A DNA stretch of 64,000 bases from Anniella stebbinsi. Its lineage: Eukaryota; Chordata; Lepidosauria; Squamata; Anniellidae. This document shows, in pieces, positions 31,425 to 43,783 of the stretch. The stretch covers positions 272,622,310 through 272,686,309 of the forward strand of contig JARDYH010000002.1 of the NCBI GenBank assembly GCA_029215795.1, in the 5' to 3' direction. The translations under genes were made by a program, and so were the position numbers. Within the stretch, counting starts at the first letter, position 1. Every line of letters starts with the position of its first letter. The notes beneath the pieces were generated by a model. The model was not told the origin of the DNA. It did not search any database and worked only from the letters and a program-made list of their open reading frames with translations.

Positions 31425-33310
31425 GTCATAAGAGCCATGCTGGATCAGACTAAGGGTCCATCTAGTCCAGCACTTTGTTCACTCATTAGCCAACCAGATG
31501 CCCATAGGAAATGCACAAGCAGGATATTAATTAGGCTGACCATATGAAATGGAGGACAGGGCTCATGTAACTTTAACAGTTGTAGAGAAAAGAGAATTTC
31601 AGCCAGTGTCATTTCTATGCAATTAGTTCCTGGTGAAATTTCCTCTTCATCACAACAGTTAAAGTTGCAGCCACTATACCAGAGTGATCATATACAAAAG
31701 AAGGCAGGGCCCCTGCAACTTTAACTGGCTGAAATTCCCTTTTCTCTACAACTGTTAAAGTTACATGAGCCCTGTCCTCCTTTTCATATGGTCAGCCTAC
31801 ATTAATGCAAGAGCACCCTCCCACCCATGTTTCCCAGCAACTGGTATACAGAGGTATACTGCCTCTGAGACTGTAGGTAGGTAGCATATAGCCATTGGGA
31901 CTAGTAGCCATTGACAGCCTTATCCTCCATGATTTTTTCTAGTCCCCTTTCAAAGCATTGGTGGCCATCTTATGGTAGCGAATTCCATAGATTAACTCAG
32001 GTTCCAGTATTATGAGAGAGGTAAACAAGCCCAAATATTGTAACTTTTCCTCATAGGGGAGTTGCTCCAGCCCTTGATCATTTTAATTGTCCTATTCTGC
32101 ACTTTTCCCAACTCTACAACACAGTATTCTAAGTGTGGTCACACCATAGATTTGTATAAGGGAAGTATGATATTGGCAGTTTTATTCTCAATACCTTTTC
32201 TAATTATGCTTAACTTGGAGTTTGCTCTTTTATAATGGCCACATACTGTGTTAATGTTTTCATCGAGCTGTCTACCTCAACACCAAGATCTCTTCCTTGG
32301 TCAGTCACCATTCTTTCAGACCCCATTCTGAAGTTGGGATTTTTTTGCCACGGTGTGCATCACTTTACACTTGCTTGCATTAAATTTCATATGCAATTTT
32401 GATGCCCATTCTCCCAGTTTGGAGAGTTCCTTTTGGAGCGCCTCGCAATTTCATTTTGCTGTAACCACCCTAAATAATTTGATGTCATCAGGAAACGTGT
32501 ACACTTCACTGCTCACTTCTAATTCCAAATCATTTATAAACAGATTGAAAAACATTTGTCCAAATACAGATCCCTGTGGGATCCACTGCTTACATCCTTC
32601 CATTGGGATAATGTAACATTTATTCCTACTCTCTGCTTTCTGTTATTTAACCAGTTCCTCTGCTCTTATTCCATGATGACTAACTAGTCTATGGTTTACC
32701 AGATCCACCCTGGATCCCTTTTTTAAAAATTGGTGTTACATTGGCCATTTTTTCAGTCTTCTGGTACAAAGGCTGATCTCAGGGACATGTTGCATATTTT
32801 TGTTAGAAGATCAGCAATTTTATATTTGAGTTCTTTAAGAACTCTAGGATGGATACCATATGGGCCCTATGATTTATTTACTTTTAATTTACCGTTAAGG
32901 TTGAGAACTTCATCTTTTTGTCACCACTATTTGTCTCAGTTCCTCAGACCCCCATCCTGAAAACATCAATTCAGGCACAGGTATCTGTCCTGTATCTTCT
33001 GTGATGAGAACAGATTAAAATAATGCATTCTGTTCTCTGCAATATTCTTATCCTCCTTTGGTATTCCTTTTACTCCATTATCATCCAACAGTCCAACTGC
33101 CTCCTTACTGGTTTTCTGCTTCTGATATATTTAAAGAATTGTCATTGTTAGCCTCTGCTTGTTTCTCCTTTGTACAAACTTGTACTCCCTTTTGTTTTCC
33201 TCATTTGGGCAAGACTTCCATTTTCTGAAGGAAGCTCCTTGATATTGCTCATTAACCATGCTGGTGACTCCACTTCCTAATATGTAGTCCACAGTCTAGC
33301 TTAATTTCTG
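31425..33310 (-). pseudogene. CR1-clade (L3-like) LINE with reverse-transcriptase remnants
   Basis: The 3' end on the minus strand finishes in 'ccagcatggctcttatg' (plus strand 'cataagagccatgctgg'). Coding text climbs from there. Near 32790-32710 'PED-KMANVTPIFKKGS' matches the conserved 'PEDWKxANVTPIFKKG' block. At 32570-32460 a garbled 'SGS...FINDLE' and DD-box region is visible. At 32430-32360 'LSKLGEWASKLHMKFN' type sequence precedes 'CKVMH', as in CR1 polymerases. Stops and frameshifts are frequent. It lacks the ATTCTATGAT tail repeat of the CR1 at 24568. A palindromic MITE (31532-31799) interrupts its 3' UTR. A 5'-truncated relative lies at 57326-57615. Confidence 0.85.
31532..31799. mobile_element. 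Palindromic hAT-type MITE, copy B, inside a CR1 LINE
   Basis: It runs from 'taggctgaccatatgaaa' to 'tttcatatggtcagccta' and is self-complementary over almost all of its length. 'attaat' flanks it on both sides (31526-31531, 31801-31806), a decayed form of an 8-bp target duplication. Comparison with the uninterrupted CR1 relative at about 57410-57435 confirms that it was inserted into the LINE. Confidence 0.9.
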
Positions 33311-33755
33311 TTCTTGTGGTTTTGAGTAACCTCCAAACATTTTGAAGGTATTTAACCCTCTTAACTCCCCCATTCAAGTGGGAGAAGACTTACTCCCAGC
33401 CCCTTCTTTCAGATGAAAGGAACAGAGGTGAAGATGAGCTCTCAAATGGGCCTTGTTTGACACAGACAATGAAGGTAAGAGATAGTGTGAATTTATAATC
33501 TCCATAATTGGTCCTATCTAGAACAGACCCATTGAAATGAATGGGGCTTAAGTTAGACTAATATTGGATACAACCCACAGTGGCCCCATTTTCTGTCTGG
33601 GTTATTTCATAGCCCCTTATTGTGTTTCACAATGGTGCAGGCCCAAGTGGTCAATGGAGCCAAGTAGACATTTTTGAGGCTGATACCCCAACTGACCTGG
33701 CCTAGGGAGTAGAGCCTTCCTGCCTATTCTGTACTGCTGTGGTCAGGTTGCATCA
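33311..33755. other. Unassigned sequence
   Basis: Near 33520-33585 'cagacccattgaaatgaatggggctta' resembles the dispersed palindromic repeat at 43784. The rest is unrecognised. Confidence 0.35.
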
Positions 33756-33996
33756 TTTTTATTTATTTATTTATTACATTTATATTTCACTTTTTTCCTC
33801 TTACAAGGAACCCCAAGTGGCTTACATGGTTCCCATCCTCTCCATTGTATCCTCACAACACCCTGTGAGGGAGGCTAGGCTGAAAATCAGTGACTGGGAC
33901 AAAGTCACCCAGTGAGCTGCATGGCCAAGTGGAGACTAAAACCTGAACATCCCAAGTTCCAGTCCAACACTCTAACTACTACATCACATTGGCTGT
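33756..33996 (-). mobile_element. Sauria SINE, minus strand, near full length
   Basis: The plus strand starts 'atttatttatttattacatttatatttc', passes 'catcctctccattgtatcctcacaacaccctgtgagggaggc' and 'gggacaaagtcacccagtgagc', and ends 'caacactctaactactacatcacattggct', the complement of the tRNA-like head. The A box (complement of 'ctctaactactacatca') is mutated. Confidence 0.88.
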
Positions 33997-34139
33997 CATA
34001 TGATCCAGTTAAGATAATTTGACTAATTAGATTATATTTATTTGTTTTAGAAAATTTCACCCAGCCTTTCAGCTTCCAAGACTATTCACATGGTAACTTC
34101 CAGACTCAAAAATACAATACAAATAATGTGTTGAAAACA

Positions 34140-34690
34140 AATACTTTGTGTGGAATCCAGAATCTGCGTTCTGTGGATGGAATAGCTCTGCTCACAAAAG
34201 GTGCCTCTCTCCCATACACCACAGCTCATTTATTTATTTATTTATTTATTTCATTTCTAACCCGCCTCTCCATCTAGATCGAGGCAGGGAACAACACCAA
34301 ATATAAATATAAAACAATAAAATAGATAAACCGTCAAAACAGATAAAAACAAATACATTATTAAAAACATCTTAAAATTAAACTGGATAGGCCTGCCGGA
34401 AGAGAACAGTCTTCACGGCTTTCTTAAATTCCAGAAGACTGCTAATTTGTCGAATCTCCTCCGGCAGGCCATTCCACAGCCTGGGAGCGGCAGAAGAGAA
34501 GGTCCTCTGGGTAACACTCGTCAGCCTAGTTCTGGCTGACTGGAGTAAATTCTTCCCAGAGGTCCCTTTCAGCAGGACCTCCTGACCCACTGAATAGCAT
34601 TTTAAGGGGTCTGAAGAGGTTGCTGTAGGTAAGAGGGGTCAGGGAAGTATACTTTGGCCAGCCCAACTAAATCCAGATCTGACCCATAAT
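34140..34690. repeat. Dispersed element of unknown class, split by an L2 insertion
   Basis: 34140-34227 ('gaatccagaatctgcgttctgtgg', 'ctcacaaaaggtgcctc') and 34591-34690 ('actgaatagcattttaaggggtctgaagagg', 'gccagcccaactaaatccagatc') correspond, in order, to the uninterrupted sequence at 52072-52330. The intervening 34228-34590 is an L2 3' end. Confidence 0.65.
34228..34590 (-). pseudogene. L2-clade LINE 3' end with ORF2 C-terminus
   Basis: On the minus strand a 70-codon open stretch (34590-34378) reads 'RTFSSAAPRLWNGLPEEIRQISSLLEFKKAVKT', the conserved C-terminal 'FSSAAPRLWNxLPxxIR...FKxxLKTxLF' region of L2-clade ORF2 proteins, and ends at its natural stop. It is followed by an AT-rich 3' UTR with 'gcctcgatctagatgg' and a tail of (AAATA)n. 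The fragment is short but little decayed, so it is fairly young. A plus-strand relative is at 51547-51752. Confidence 0.85.
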
Positions 34691-35830
34691 GGGAGAGACA
34701 TAAAATAAGTAGGTGCCCACAGCAGAAGGTTGAAAGCAATCAAAAACATGGTGGAATAAAAGAATCTTTACCGCCCCTCTAAAACTCAAGAGAGGAAGAA
34801 CTGAAACTCTTTTGGGAGAGAGTTTCACAGTCTGGGTGCTACTACCAAAAAGTCTCACTCTTGTGTCCTCACCAAGAGCACCTTTGGCGATGGCAGAACA
34901 TAAAGCAGGGCTTCATGTTGAATGCAGGTCTTTTGGATAATCTGATTCCAAGCCACTTAGAGTTTATAGATCATACCAGCATCTTGAGATGTGCCCAAAA
35001 ACAAGTCTAGTGGAAGTAGTGTAATATGTTCTGAAATACAAACCCCAGAAATCACTCTAGCTGCTGCAATTTTCACCAACTGGAGATTCAAAACACTTCA
35101 AGAGCACATGACAGTAATGCAATCTGGCTGTGACCAGGGTGAGTGAGAGTAGCCAGATCTATATGCTTCAGGAAAGAGTGCCACACAAGATGAATCTGAG
35201 CAAGGGCACTCTGGGATCTCCAAGAGAAAGGCTGGTTCCAGAAGCTATCCCAGATGGAAGGGCCTGACCTTTCAAGGGGCATGCAACCCCATCCAGCACA
35301 GACTGTATCTCCAAGCCTGGAGCAGCTGTCCTACTGACCATAAGCACTTCAGTCTTTATCTGGATAAAGCCTCAGTTTATTAGGCCACATCTAATCCTTC
35401 TCTACACCCAAATGAAAGTTCAGGTCCCCACAACACAGCTTCCTGATGTCCATGCCTTGAGCTTGAATGTCTGAGAAGGGGAAGCATATAGACTGCATAG
35501 GCTTCCATGGGACCTGGAACCCCATGATCAGGGCTGTCACTCTCGTGGAAGCCTACAGAGATAGAGGTCTTTATGTGTAACCTTACCATTTTCAGAACTC
35601 CATGCTCAACGTGGACGTTGGGGGTAAGTGGGACCCTGCGGGATGGGCTAGTGAAGCAGCACTGGTGCCTCTTCTGCACATGGATCCCCACTTTATGTGA
35701 CTGAACACACGAAGGTGGGTAGTCGCCTCAGTTCCATAGTTTGTCATCATCATGGGATATCTAAAGTCAATGTGCACCTGCAGCCACCTGCTCAGATCCT
35801 TAGCCACACCAAACATATTCAAGAAGTACT
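34691..35830 (-). mobile_element. LINE 3' region (L2-type), minus strand, decayed
   Basis: The text resembles 18200-18640 and 26972-27660: 'gagagtttcacagtctgggtgctactaccaaaaag', 'cagcatcttgagatgtgcccaaaaacaag', 'ctagctgctgcaattttcaccaactggagattc' and 'gacagtaatgcaatctgg'. On the minus strand the last two give the familiar 'accttgagctg' and 'ccagattgcattac' 3' UTR phrases. No reading frame is conserved. The upper boundary is approximate. Confidence 0.55.
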
Positions 35831-37563
35831 GGAACAGAATATTTCTGAATCATATATATGAACCATGACACCAACAGAATCACATACAGAACGTAGTTCC
35901 TACTATACAGAGGGATTTCAGTTTAGGTGCTGCTTGTCACTATTGCCTGTAGAGGGAAACCAAACCCTATGGTCAATTTGTCTCGGAAATACTTTGCTAA
36001 TGTGCTTTAAAATATTTAGACAGGTTAAGTCCATGCTAGGTATTAGTATACAATGATGGATCCCAAGGGCTTGAAGAGATTAAAGTTTTGTTTCATGTAT
36101 AAGAGTCAGAATACTAATGCAACATAATGAAAACACATTCAGCTCTCAGAAGGATTACAGAGACTTTCAAAAGATTTCAATCTACAATGGGTTCCTAATT
36201 ATTATTATTATAATGGCTTTCTAGAAATATTTCTTTCAAGTATGGTGAAGGGTGTGTGTGTTTTTAAGGGGGAAAAGCAAATTTCTTTTGTTCTGAAAAT
36301 AAGATAAAGAGTCAAGGATGATATTTTAAGATAATAATTTTAATTAACCTATAACTGATTGCATGGCCTGTAATTCACTCGAGGCAGAATAGGGATGACT
36401 TTAGCAATGTTAATGATTTCTGTAAAAGAGCTTCACTAGTAAAGCGGTGGGATGGTATCATTTTGCTTGTGGATGTAACAATTTTAAGTGAGAAGAAAAG
36501 AAAGCTGGGACAAATGTCTAATTACACTACTACTGTACTTGTTTGTAATCCTACTCAGTATAGAACACCAGAAGTTTTAACTATGGTGCTTTATGCTATG
36601 TTAGGTTAGGTTATGATTTATTACAACAACATCCCAAAAGGGTGACATTTGAAGATATGCAGGAATGACTTTGCTTTCACTTTTAAAAACCTGATATAAT
36701 GTAACTATACTTAAATGAATATATAGTTTCACTACTAGAAAATGACAAACTAGTGAAAAAACGAAACAAGCAAACAAGCAAATACATGCCTTGTTTACTT
36801 TTTAAATCTTTGATGTAAAGAGTTCAACATGTATGTCACTTTGATAGCTATATATTTGCCTTAACTGGCATTTGCTTCTACCACTCCCCACTTGCTTTCT
36901 AGGTCCCTCCACCTCCATGAAAGGCATTACAGATTTGAGTCAGCTACATAGATTTAGAAATATTACTACAGAATACACACCCCTCCAAATAGTCACCCAT
37001 CTGAGCTGGACATTCCAAATCCCTCATCCTGTTTGACAGAAAATAATAAATTAATTAGTTTGCCCTTTTTGTAATCACCCAAGATATAAAGTCCTTAACA
37101 ATATTTTACAGTCCCTTGCTAATGGATCTATCCTAAAACAAGATCTATTTCTGTCTTGTGGGCAGTGATCCATATATTACACTCAGGGTGGCAAAATTCA
37201 CTTTGGCTGCAAATAAAATCTGAGCCCAGTATATAAAAGATCATGGGTGATTTGTTCACCTGACCTGCCATCAAATGTTTTTTAAATGTTTTTTTTAAGT
37301 TTGAGATTTAAATATAATCTTTAAACATCCAGGGTGGATGTATTTCATTAATTTTTAATCTTTGGGGGGGAATCTTGTTATTTTGCTTACTTTTGTATAT
37401 ATAATATTGTGGTGTACATCGGGTATCAGCAATCAATTGTATATCAAACTGATGAATGCCTAATAGGCTGCCTTTAATGTGGTCCAAATCCTGGTTCTTG
37501 ACAATGTGACAGTTCCCTCAGACTTTGTCATAGTAGAGCTGACCTTGTGCAATTGCATATCAT
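35831..37563. other. AT-rich region without recognised repeats
   Basis: I saw no transposon text between about 36080 and 37560, and no exon. This is one of the longer repeat-free intervals of the window. Confidence 0.4.
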
Positions 37564-37565
37564 AG

Positions 37566-37684
37566 GCAGGATCTACACTACTGCTTTATAATGGTTTATA
37601 ACACTTTTGACAACTGTTAGGGCCCAGGACACATTCCATATAGCATTTTCAAAGTGTTATATCCTGCTTGGTGTAGATCTGGCC
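37566..37684. mobile_element. Short palindromic MITE, 'ggatctacac' ends
   Basis: The left end 'ggcaggatctacac' and right end 'gtgtagatctggcc' are inverted repeats. 'ataacacttttgac' and 'ttcaaagtgttata' are internal complements. A larger element with similar ends lies at 47901-48124. Confidence 0.6.
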
Positions 37685-37689
37685 ATAGT

Positions 37690-38277
37690 CCCCTCCAAGT
37701 TCCTCCAAGGAGATGCTCAAACCTTTGATTCCAATGAAGACTTCATTTTTAAACATTCCACTCCCCTGCCAATTGGGGGAATTCAGCGGGGCAACAATGT
37801 GGGAGGGAAAGATTTAATTCTTTTTTCGTTGTGTGTGGTGGCCCCAAACTGAATCTAAAAAAGAGAGAGTTTATCCTCAGCTATATGCTGAACTATTACC
37901 ATAGTCTGTAGTTTGATCATGTCTGGCATGGAGTGTTCCAAAGCTGACTAATAACTTGTTTGGGGCACTACATTATATATTTCTTTTTTTCTGTTAACCA
38001 CCCTTTCTCCATTAATTACTAACCAATCTTCCTGAAATTTTCAGGTTATGTAAACAGGCATTTCTTTCTGGCATATGTAAAGTTCAGAAAGATTGGTGAA
38101 ATCATTTCAGTTTTATTAAGGTTAGAATGACCAACCAACCCCCCAATTCCTCTTTTCAATCGTGGAACCTGTCCCCCCCCCCCTTTTGAGCCTTAACTAA
38201 GGATGCATGGCTGTGTGTCCTTAAATATTGTGTGATCTAACACTGAGATTCTAATATTTATCCATGCAGAAAGAATG
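37690..38277. other. Unassigned AT-rich sequence
   Basis: No recognisable gene or repeat. There is a C10 run near 38171. Confidence 0.35.
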
Positions 38278-38640
38278 AGACATAAAGAAGAGGGCCTCCT
38301 TTCAGTGGCAGTGCCCTATCGGTTGAATGCCCTCTCCAGGGAAGCTTCATTAGTGTCTATTGTATGGTCCTTTTGGTGCTAGATGAAAACCTTTGACTTC
38401 TCCCTGGAATTTTAAGAATTGTTTTAGAGCTTTTAGATCTTAGAACTTTTACCCAGCTGGTGGTGTTTTGCTTTGGCTTTTGAGCTGCAGTGTTGTTGTT
38501 TTAATCATTTCGTGCTGGTTTTATCTTGGTTTTATTATGTGCTGCTTTGATCATTGCCTATTGCTTTGGATTTTATGTTTTTAATTTACCCACATATTTG
38601 GTGGTTAGGCAGTTTATAAATGTAAGAAATAAAAAAAAGA
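38278..38640 (+). mobile_element. L2-type LINE 3' end, plus strand
   Basis: 'agagggcctcctttcagtggcagtgccctatcggttgaatgccctctccag' is a decayed form of the 'RAFSAVAPxLWNxLP' coding end. It is followed by the T-rich 3' UTR ('attgttttagagcttttag'), 'ttaggcagtttataaatgtaagaaat' and an A-rich tail. Confidence 0.7.
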
Positions 38641-38937
38641 AATAAAATAAGTTGGGTGACAGTCCGAAACACAAAACCCTCTGCTCTGATTATATTTTCA
38701 TTGAGCTCGAGGGGATTTACCTCTAAGTAAATTGGAGTAGCCCTATGTAACCCTAGCCCTAGCAAGACTCCTGTGGCACTGTGTAAAAGAAGGTGGCCTT
38801 TCAACAGCAGTTTGAAACCAGAGAGACTTCTTCTAGCTGAGCTAATACATCTCTCCACTCAAGTTTGTGAAATTACATGGTAGATTTTTGCCTCCAAATC
38901 TGTGGCATTTTATTGCCCTCAATTAAAGATGTATGCA

Positions 38938-39257
38938 TAGGGTGACCATATGAAAAGGAGGACAGGGCTCCTGTATCTTTAACAGTTGCATAGAAAGGGA
39001 ATTTCAGCCAGTGTCATCTGTATGCATGCAGCACCAGGTGAAATTACCTCTCCATCACAACAGTTAAAGCTGCAGGAGCCCTGCCCTCTTTTGTATCTGA
39101 CCACTCTAGTATAGCTTCTGCAGCTTTAACTGTTGTGATGAAGAGGGAAATTCACCCAGTGCTGCATGCATACCAATGACACTTGCTGAAATTTCCTTTT
39201 CTATATAACTGTTAAAAATAACGGGAGCCCTGTCCTCCTTTTCATATGGTCACCCTA
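38938..39257. mobile_element. Palindromic hAT-type MITE, copy C
   Basis: It runs from 'tagggtgaccatatgaaaaggagg' to 'cctccttttcatatggtcaccctа' equivalents and is self-complementary. The flanks 'tatgca' (38932-38937 and 39263-39268) suggest a decayed target duplication. Confidence 0.9.
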
Positions 39258-41011
39258 TACCATATGCACATTTTTCATGCACAGTGGGGAGCATGGTGGC
39301 ACAGATTTGCCAATACAGATATGTAGCAGCCTTAGTTATCCAAGTTTTGGCAACCGACGGCAATGTGCTATAATTGGGCCTGCCTTTGCAGACTGTTCTG
39401 AAACCACAGTTGCGGCAAAATGCTGCTGCTAGTTTATTAACTAGGAATCGGTGTTACGATGATAGAAGACCCAAGCTATGTCAACTTGTAGTCTTGCAGC
39501 TTGTGTTTTTGCCACCTTGATGCCAAATGGCAAAAGTGTTTCCTTTGTAAAGCTAGAAGAACTGAGCATGCTCCAGCTCTCTGTGTTTGGGCTGTGGTTC
39601 CAAGATGGATGCCAAACTGAGAACTGTATGAAGTAAGACCAAGAAATAAAACCAGTTATTGTCTCACCTATTGTTATATTCTCCTCATTAGTTTAGGTGT
39701 TTTTAACAATGCCTGTAGTAGTTTCCACTTTTGAGTTTGTCTAGTAATGATATTATAGAGCACCTTTCCCTCTCAAGGCCCTTGTCCTCAAGAAGAGATT
39801 CCCTCAGACATTCCTTCTAAAGGGCTGCAGAGCAGATGTTGTAGACTTGCCTTTTTGCACATCTGTAGTACATGCAGTTTGCTAGTTTCATTTGATCTCT
39901 AAACCAAATATGTGCAATCCTGGTGATTAATTTAATATTGCATCAACAAATGTCCTGGCAAGTTTGTTCTGCATGTGATGTGTACACAGGTGATCTTGCA
40001 TCCTGCAGAGATTCAGATTTATTTGTTCTACTGCTCTAGCCACAGATTTGGAAATAATCTTTTGTATTTGTAAAAGCTCTAGCATAAACTGTGGTCTTGC
40101 TATAAGTAAACATTTTCCCATTTGAAATACACTTTCTGGAAAGACTGAAATGTATTTATTAATTTACATTTCATTAAAAGTCTTGCTTTTAGTTAGGAAA
40201 TTAGTGCTGCTTATTCAGAATTACAATATGTCATTATCACTATCTGTTAGGTGCACACAGCAAGCTTTTCCAATAATTTCCAGTAGAACAGTCGATAATA
40301 CCTCAGAAGTGGCAACTACCACAAATGGAAAGGATGTACAAGCATTTGTGTCCATGTCACAGCTAAAACATATCAGGCGTAATTGGAATGCAAATATTCA
40401 TGTGCTGCTGAAACTAATTTTGGACAGCTTTTAAAAAGACAACTTCATAATTTGATCTCCATTTGGAATTAAATATATCCCTTTGCAACATGCTCAGCCA
40501 AACCACTGACTCCGTAAAGACTGTTGTAACACCATTGCCAATAATTTCAGTTTGTGTTTTGTACAGGTGTAGCAAAGGAAAAAACTGAAAACATGGATCA
40601 TATTTCTTGGTCCTACAAACTGGTAAACCCTCAAAAGGGAAGGCATTTCATCACCAAGGTTACTTGAATATACTCACATGACTTTCTGTGTTTTATTGCA
40701 TTGAGATCTGAGCTCCATCTTTGCTAAGGATACTGTTTAGCCTAATAAATATTCTTATTGATAATTAAGGTATACTGAAGGTATAAATATATTATATGAA
40801 ATGACCCAAACTATATTTCTCAGACTAATGAGGGGATCAGAATGTAGTTATCTACCAGATTTTGCCCTTTTCCAAATGCTGTGACATAATTCTCAGCAAT
40901 TTAAATTTAGGCAGACTGCTATCCTTCTTCTGTATCTTTTTTTCTCCCCTCCCTCATGAAGGAGGGGGGGAGACTAATGGGATTTTGTTGATAGAGCAAA
41001 AGTTACATGGT
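39258..41011. other. AT-rich region, no gene seen
   Basis: I see no convincing transposon text between about 39660 and 40950 and no exon. Around 39360-39450 'ccacagttgcggcaaaatgctgctgctag' recalls the 'QNAAA' part of L2 ORF2 in degraded form. Confidence 0.35.
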
Positions 41012-41019
41012 TTTCAGGT
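41012..41019. repeat. Left target-site duplication of MITE copy D
   Basis: tttcaggt, repeated exactly at 41339-41346. Confidence 0.9.
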
Positions 41020-41338
41020 TAGACTGACCAGATAAAATCCAGGTCAGGGCTCCTGTAACTTTAACAGTTGTAGAGAAAAGGGAATTTCAGCCAGTGTCAT
41101 TTGTATGCAATTAGTTCCTGGTGAAATTCCCTCTTCATCACAACAGTTAAAGGTGCAGGCACTATACTAGAGTGACCATATACAAAAGAAGGCAGGACCC
41201 CTGCACCTTTAACTGTTGTGATGAAGAGGAATATCACCAGGAACTAATTGCATACAAATGACACTGGCTGAAATTCCCTTTTCTCTACAACTGTTAAAGT
41301 TACAGGAGCCCTGACCTGGATTTTATCTGGTCACCCTA
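41020..41338. mobile_element. Palindromic hAT-type MITE, copy D, with perfect 8-bp TSD
   Basis: It runs 'tagactgaccagataaaatcc...ggattttatctggtcaccctа' equivalents, 319 bp. The arms 'gtaactttaacagttgtagagaaaagg' and 'ccttttctctacaactgttaaagttac' are exact complements. Termini of the TAGGG kind and an 8-bp duplication fit the hAT superfamily. It has no coding capacity. Confidence 0.93.
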
Positions 41339-41364
41339 TTTCAGGTACTTACAATTTTATAAGG

Positions 41365-41370
<6 letters not shown>

Positions 41371-41396
<26 letters not shown>
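41371..41396. repeat. (GT)13 microsatellite
   Basis: A perfect 26-bp dinucleotide run. Confidence 0.95.
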
Positions 41397-42354
41397 CCCC
41401 TTTAACTGAGAGAGCTAAGCTGCTACTCTAATTGATGACTTGCTTGCTTTTTGCAGAGCAACTACCAAGTGCTGTGAAAATGGTCTTGAGAACGCTGCTG
41501 GGAATGGTACTAAATAATCACATGGTGCCATTCTGATAGCCATTCCTGGGAGAAAAAATAGGTAGACCTGGAGGCAGCCATTCTCCCCCACCCAGAAATG
41601 CCCCTGGGAATGTTGCCATGTAATTAACATAATTCCCAGAAAAATTCTCTTTTCCATTTTTAGAGTGTTCAGCAGCCAGACAGTGGAGCACAGGAAAGCC
41701 ACAATTTGAGCTTAGCTTTTTTATGGTTAACTTTTCCCAATAAAGCGAGAGTAGAGAGGTAATCCAAATGCAATTTACATTGAAGAATTTACATAGAAGT
41801 AGACCTAAAACATGATATTATTGCTACTATCACCAGCATTATGTTCCCAAATTTCAGCCTACCATTTACTTGCTTTCTGGAAAAAACAATTGTGGGACAT
41901 AAAATATCCTTAAAGTCTATTGATTTTGCCATTGAGGTATCTTTTTGTCTCCCAAATCAAGCCATGTTTTGGGGTATTGAATATCCTCGTAGCTTTTTCC
42001 AAAGAAAACTGGTCTAGGTAAGGAAACTTACTAATGAAATCCCATGGGATTTCATTGGGGAACATTTACCTCACCAGAGGCAAATTTATTATGGGGCTTG
42101 AAAAATACCCCACAAGACCAAAAATGTTAGTTCTTGGTAATAATGAAGTTTTGCCTAAAGCTTTACATGTGAGAAGAAGAATGCCTAATGTCTCAAAGTG
42201 TCTGGATCAGGGCCCTGATGACTGGCCAGGAAGGTGTGGGCAGCAGCAGCAATTATAAATCTCCTCAGTTGAAGCCCACCCAAAGCTGCAGCAATGTCTA
42301 ACCTTGCTTTGATTCTTGTGACTTCTTGTTAGACAGCTCTCATGAATGGGACAA
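41397..42354. other. Unassigned sequence
   Basis: No gene or recognised repeat. 42200-42354 may be the degraded 5' continuation of the L2 fragment that follows. Confidence 0.35.
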
Positions 42355-42722
42355 AATGTTATGGTGAGCCCCTCCTCAAGGAAGTGAGGTGGGTGGCTAC
42401 CAGGAAGAGGGCCTTTTCTGCAGTGGCACCTGGGCTGTGGAATGAGCTTCCTAGAGAGCTTCATCTTACACCTGCACAGTATTCCTTTAGGGGCCAGGTG
42501 GAGACCTTTTTGTTTTCCCAGTATTTAAACATTTTAGGTCTGCTGTTCTAAAACTGAATTTTAAATCTCTGCATTGCTGCTAGGTTTTATTCTGGTTGTA
42601 CTTTTACACTGTGCTTTTAAGCTTCCATACTTTATATTTTATTGTGGTTTTAATTTTTGTGAACTGCCCAGAGAGCTTTGGGTATTGGGCCATATAGAAA
42701 TAAATAAATAAATAAATAAATA
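42355..42722 (+). mobile_element. L2-type LINE 3' end, plus strand
   Basis: The open stretch ending at 42551 contains 'RKRAFSAVAPGLWNELPRELH' and 'FRGQVETFLF', the C-terminal ORF2 block. The 3' UTR follows with 'gtgaactgcccagagagctttgggtattgggccatatagaaat' and an (AATA)n tail at 42698-42722. It is a clean 5'-truncated insertion. Confidence 0.85.
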
Positions 42723-43783
42723 ACATCCAATTGAAGAAGTGTATTTACATGACCCTTGTTGTGTGTGATTCAATATAAACATGGATACTGCTGCAGCTTC
42801 CTAGCAGTGAACCCAGTGATTGTTTCAGCATATCTTACAACCACTTTGATCACTGGAATTGCTTCCAGCTAGTTGTGGCAGTATCTATGGATACACTGGG
42901 TCACACATTGCTGTTCTCTGTGGGAATGTGTTCCTAGGAATAGCTGTGATTGATATATGGAGAAGATATTCAAGCTTACTTGACAATTGCAATGAAAATA
43001 TGTTGCTAAAGGTTGGATGGATGAATCATTCAAATAAATGAATGTGAAGAAATGTTTTCTTTTGTCTGATAGCAAGGTATATTTGTTCTATTAGGTTCTC
43101 CTCATTCATCTGAAATGTTTATCTTTTTTAGACATCTGATTTCCCTCTGCATTCACTCCCCCCAGTTTTATTTTTGAACGATTGGGGCCTCACAATTTTA
43201 ATATAAAGACTCCCCAACAGAATTCTGTTTTATCTCTAAATCCATTGTTTGGCAGAGATTCTAGCATCAAGAGTTGACAGGCCAATTAAACCCAATGAAT
43301 TTCCCAGTCTTCTACAATCGCTGAAATCCATGTAGCTTCCTCTTATCCCACAGAGCTTCAGAATTGTATTTCAGTTAGACTTTGTTCCTCAGCAGTTATG
43401 AGTTGGCATTCTATTGCTTTGTCATTTCAGGATCACCACTTTATTCTCTTGCACATCATTTCTTCAATCCCCTTCATACTTCAAATGGCTGACTCACTTC
43501 CAGTTGTCACTTACATGACATCGCAGCTTTCCCAACTGGCATTTCACTAACCTGATAAACTCCCCATGTGCATTCTTCTGTTGAAACTGCATCCTCCCTT
43601 TGTAATAAGCATCTTTTTATACTGTTATTAGTTTTGCTTCTCTGTGTTGTTCTGTACTCCTGCTACAGTATTTTGCTTATGTGTTCATCAAGAACATTGG
43701 CCAAGCAAATATCTTCCTTGCCCTCTGAAATCAAGGAGTATGTTTCAATTTTAGCAAGGGTTTGTGAGGGGGATTGCTGTTTT
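42723..43783. other. Unassigned AT-rich sequence
   Basis: I recognise nothing on either strand. A 96-codon open frame (43568-43858) has a hydrophobic run ('LFILLLVLLLCVVLYSCYSILLM') but no other gene signal, and it runs into a repeat. Confidence 0.35.

Noticed and set aside
32353..32616. 87-codon plus-strand open frame
   Set aside because: It is the antisense shadow of the CR1 reverse-transcriptase remnant on the minus strand.
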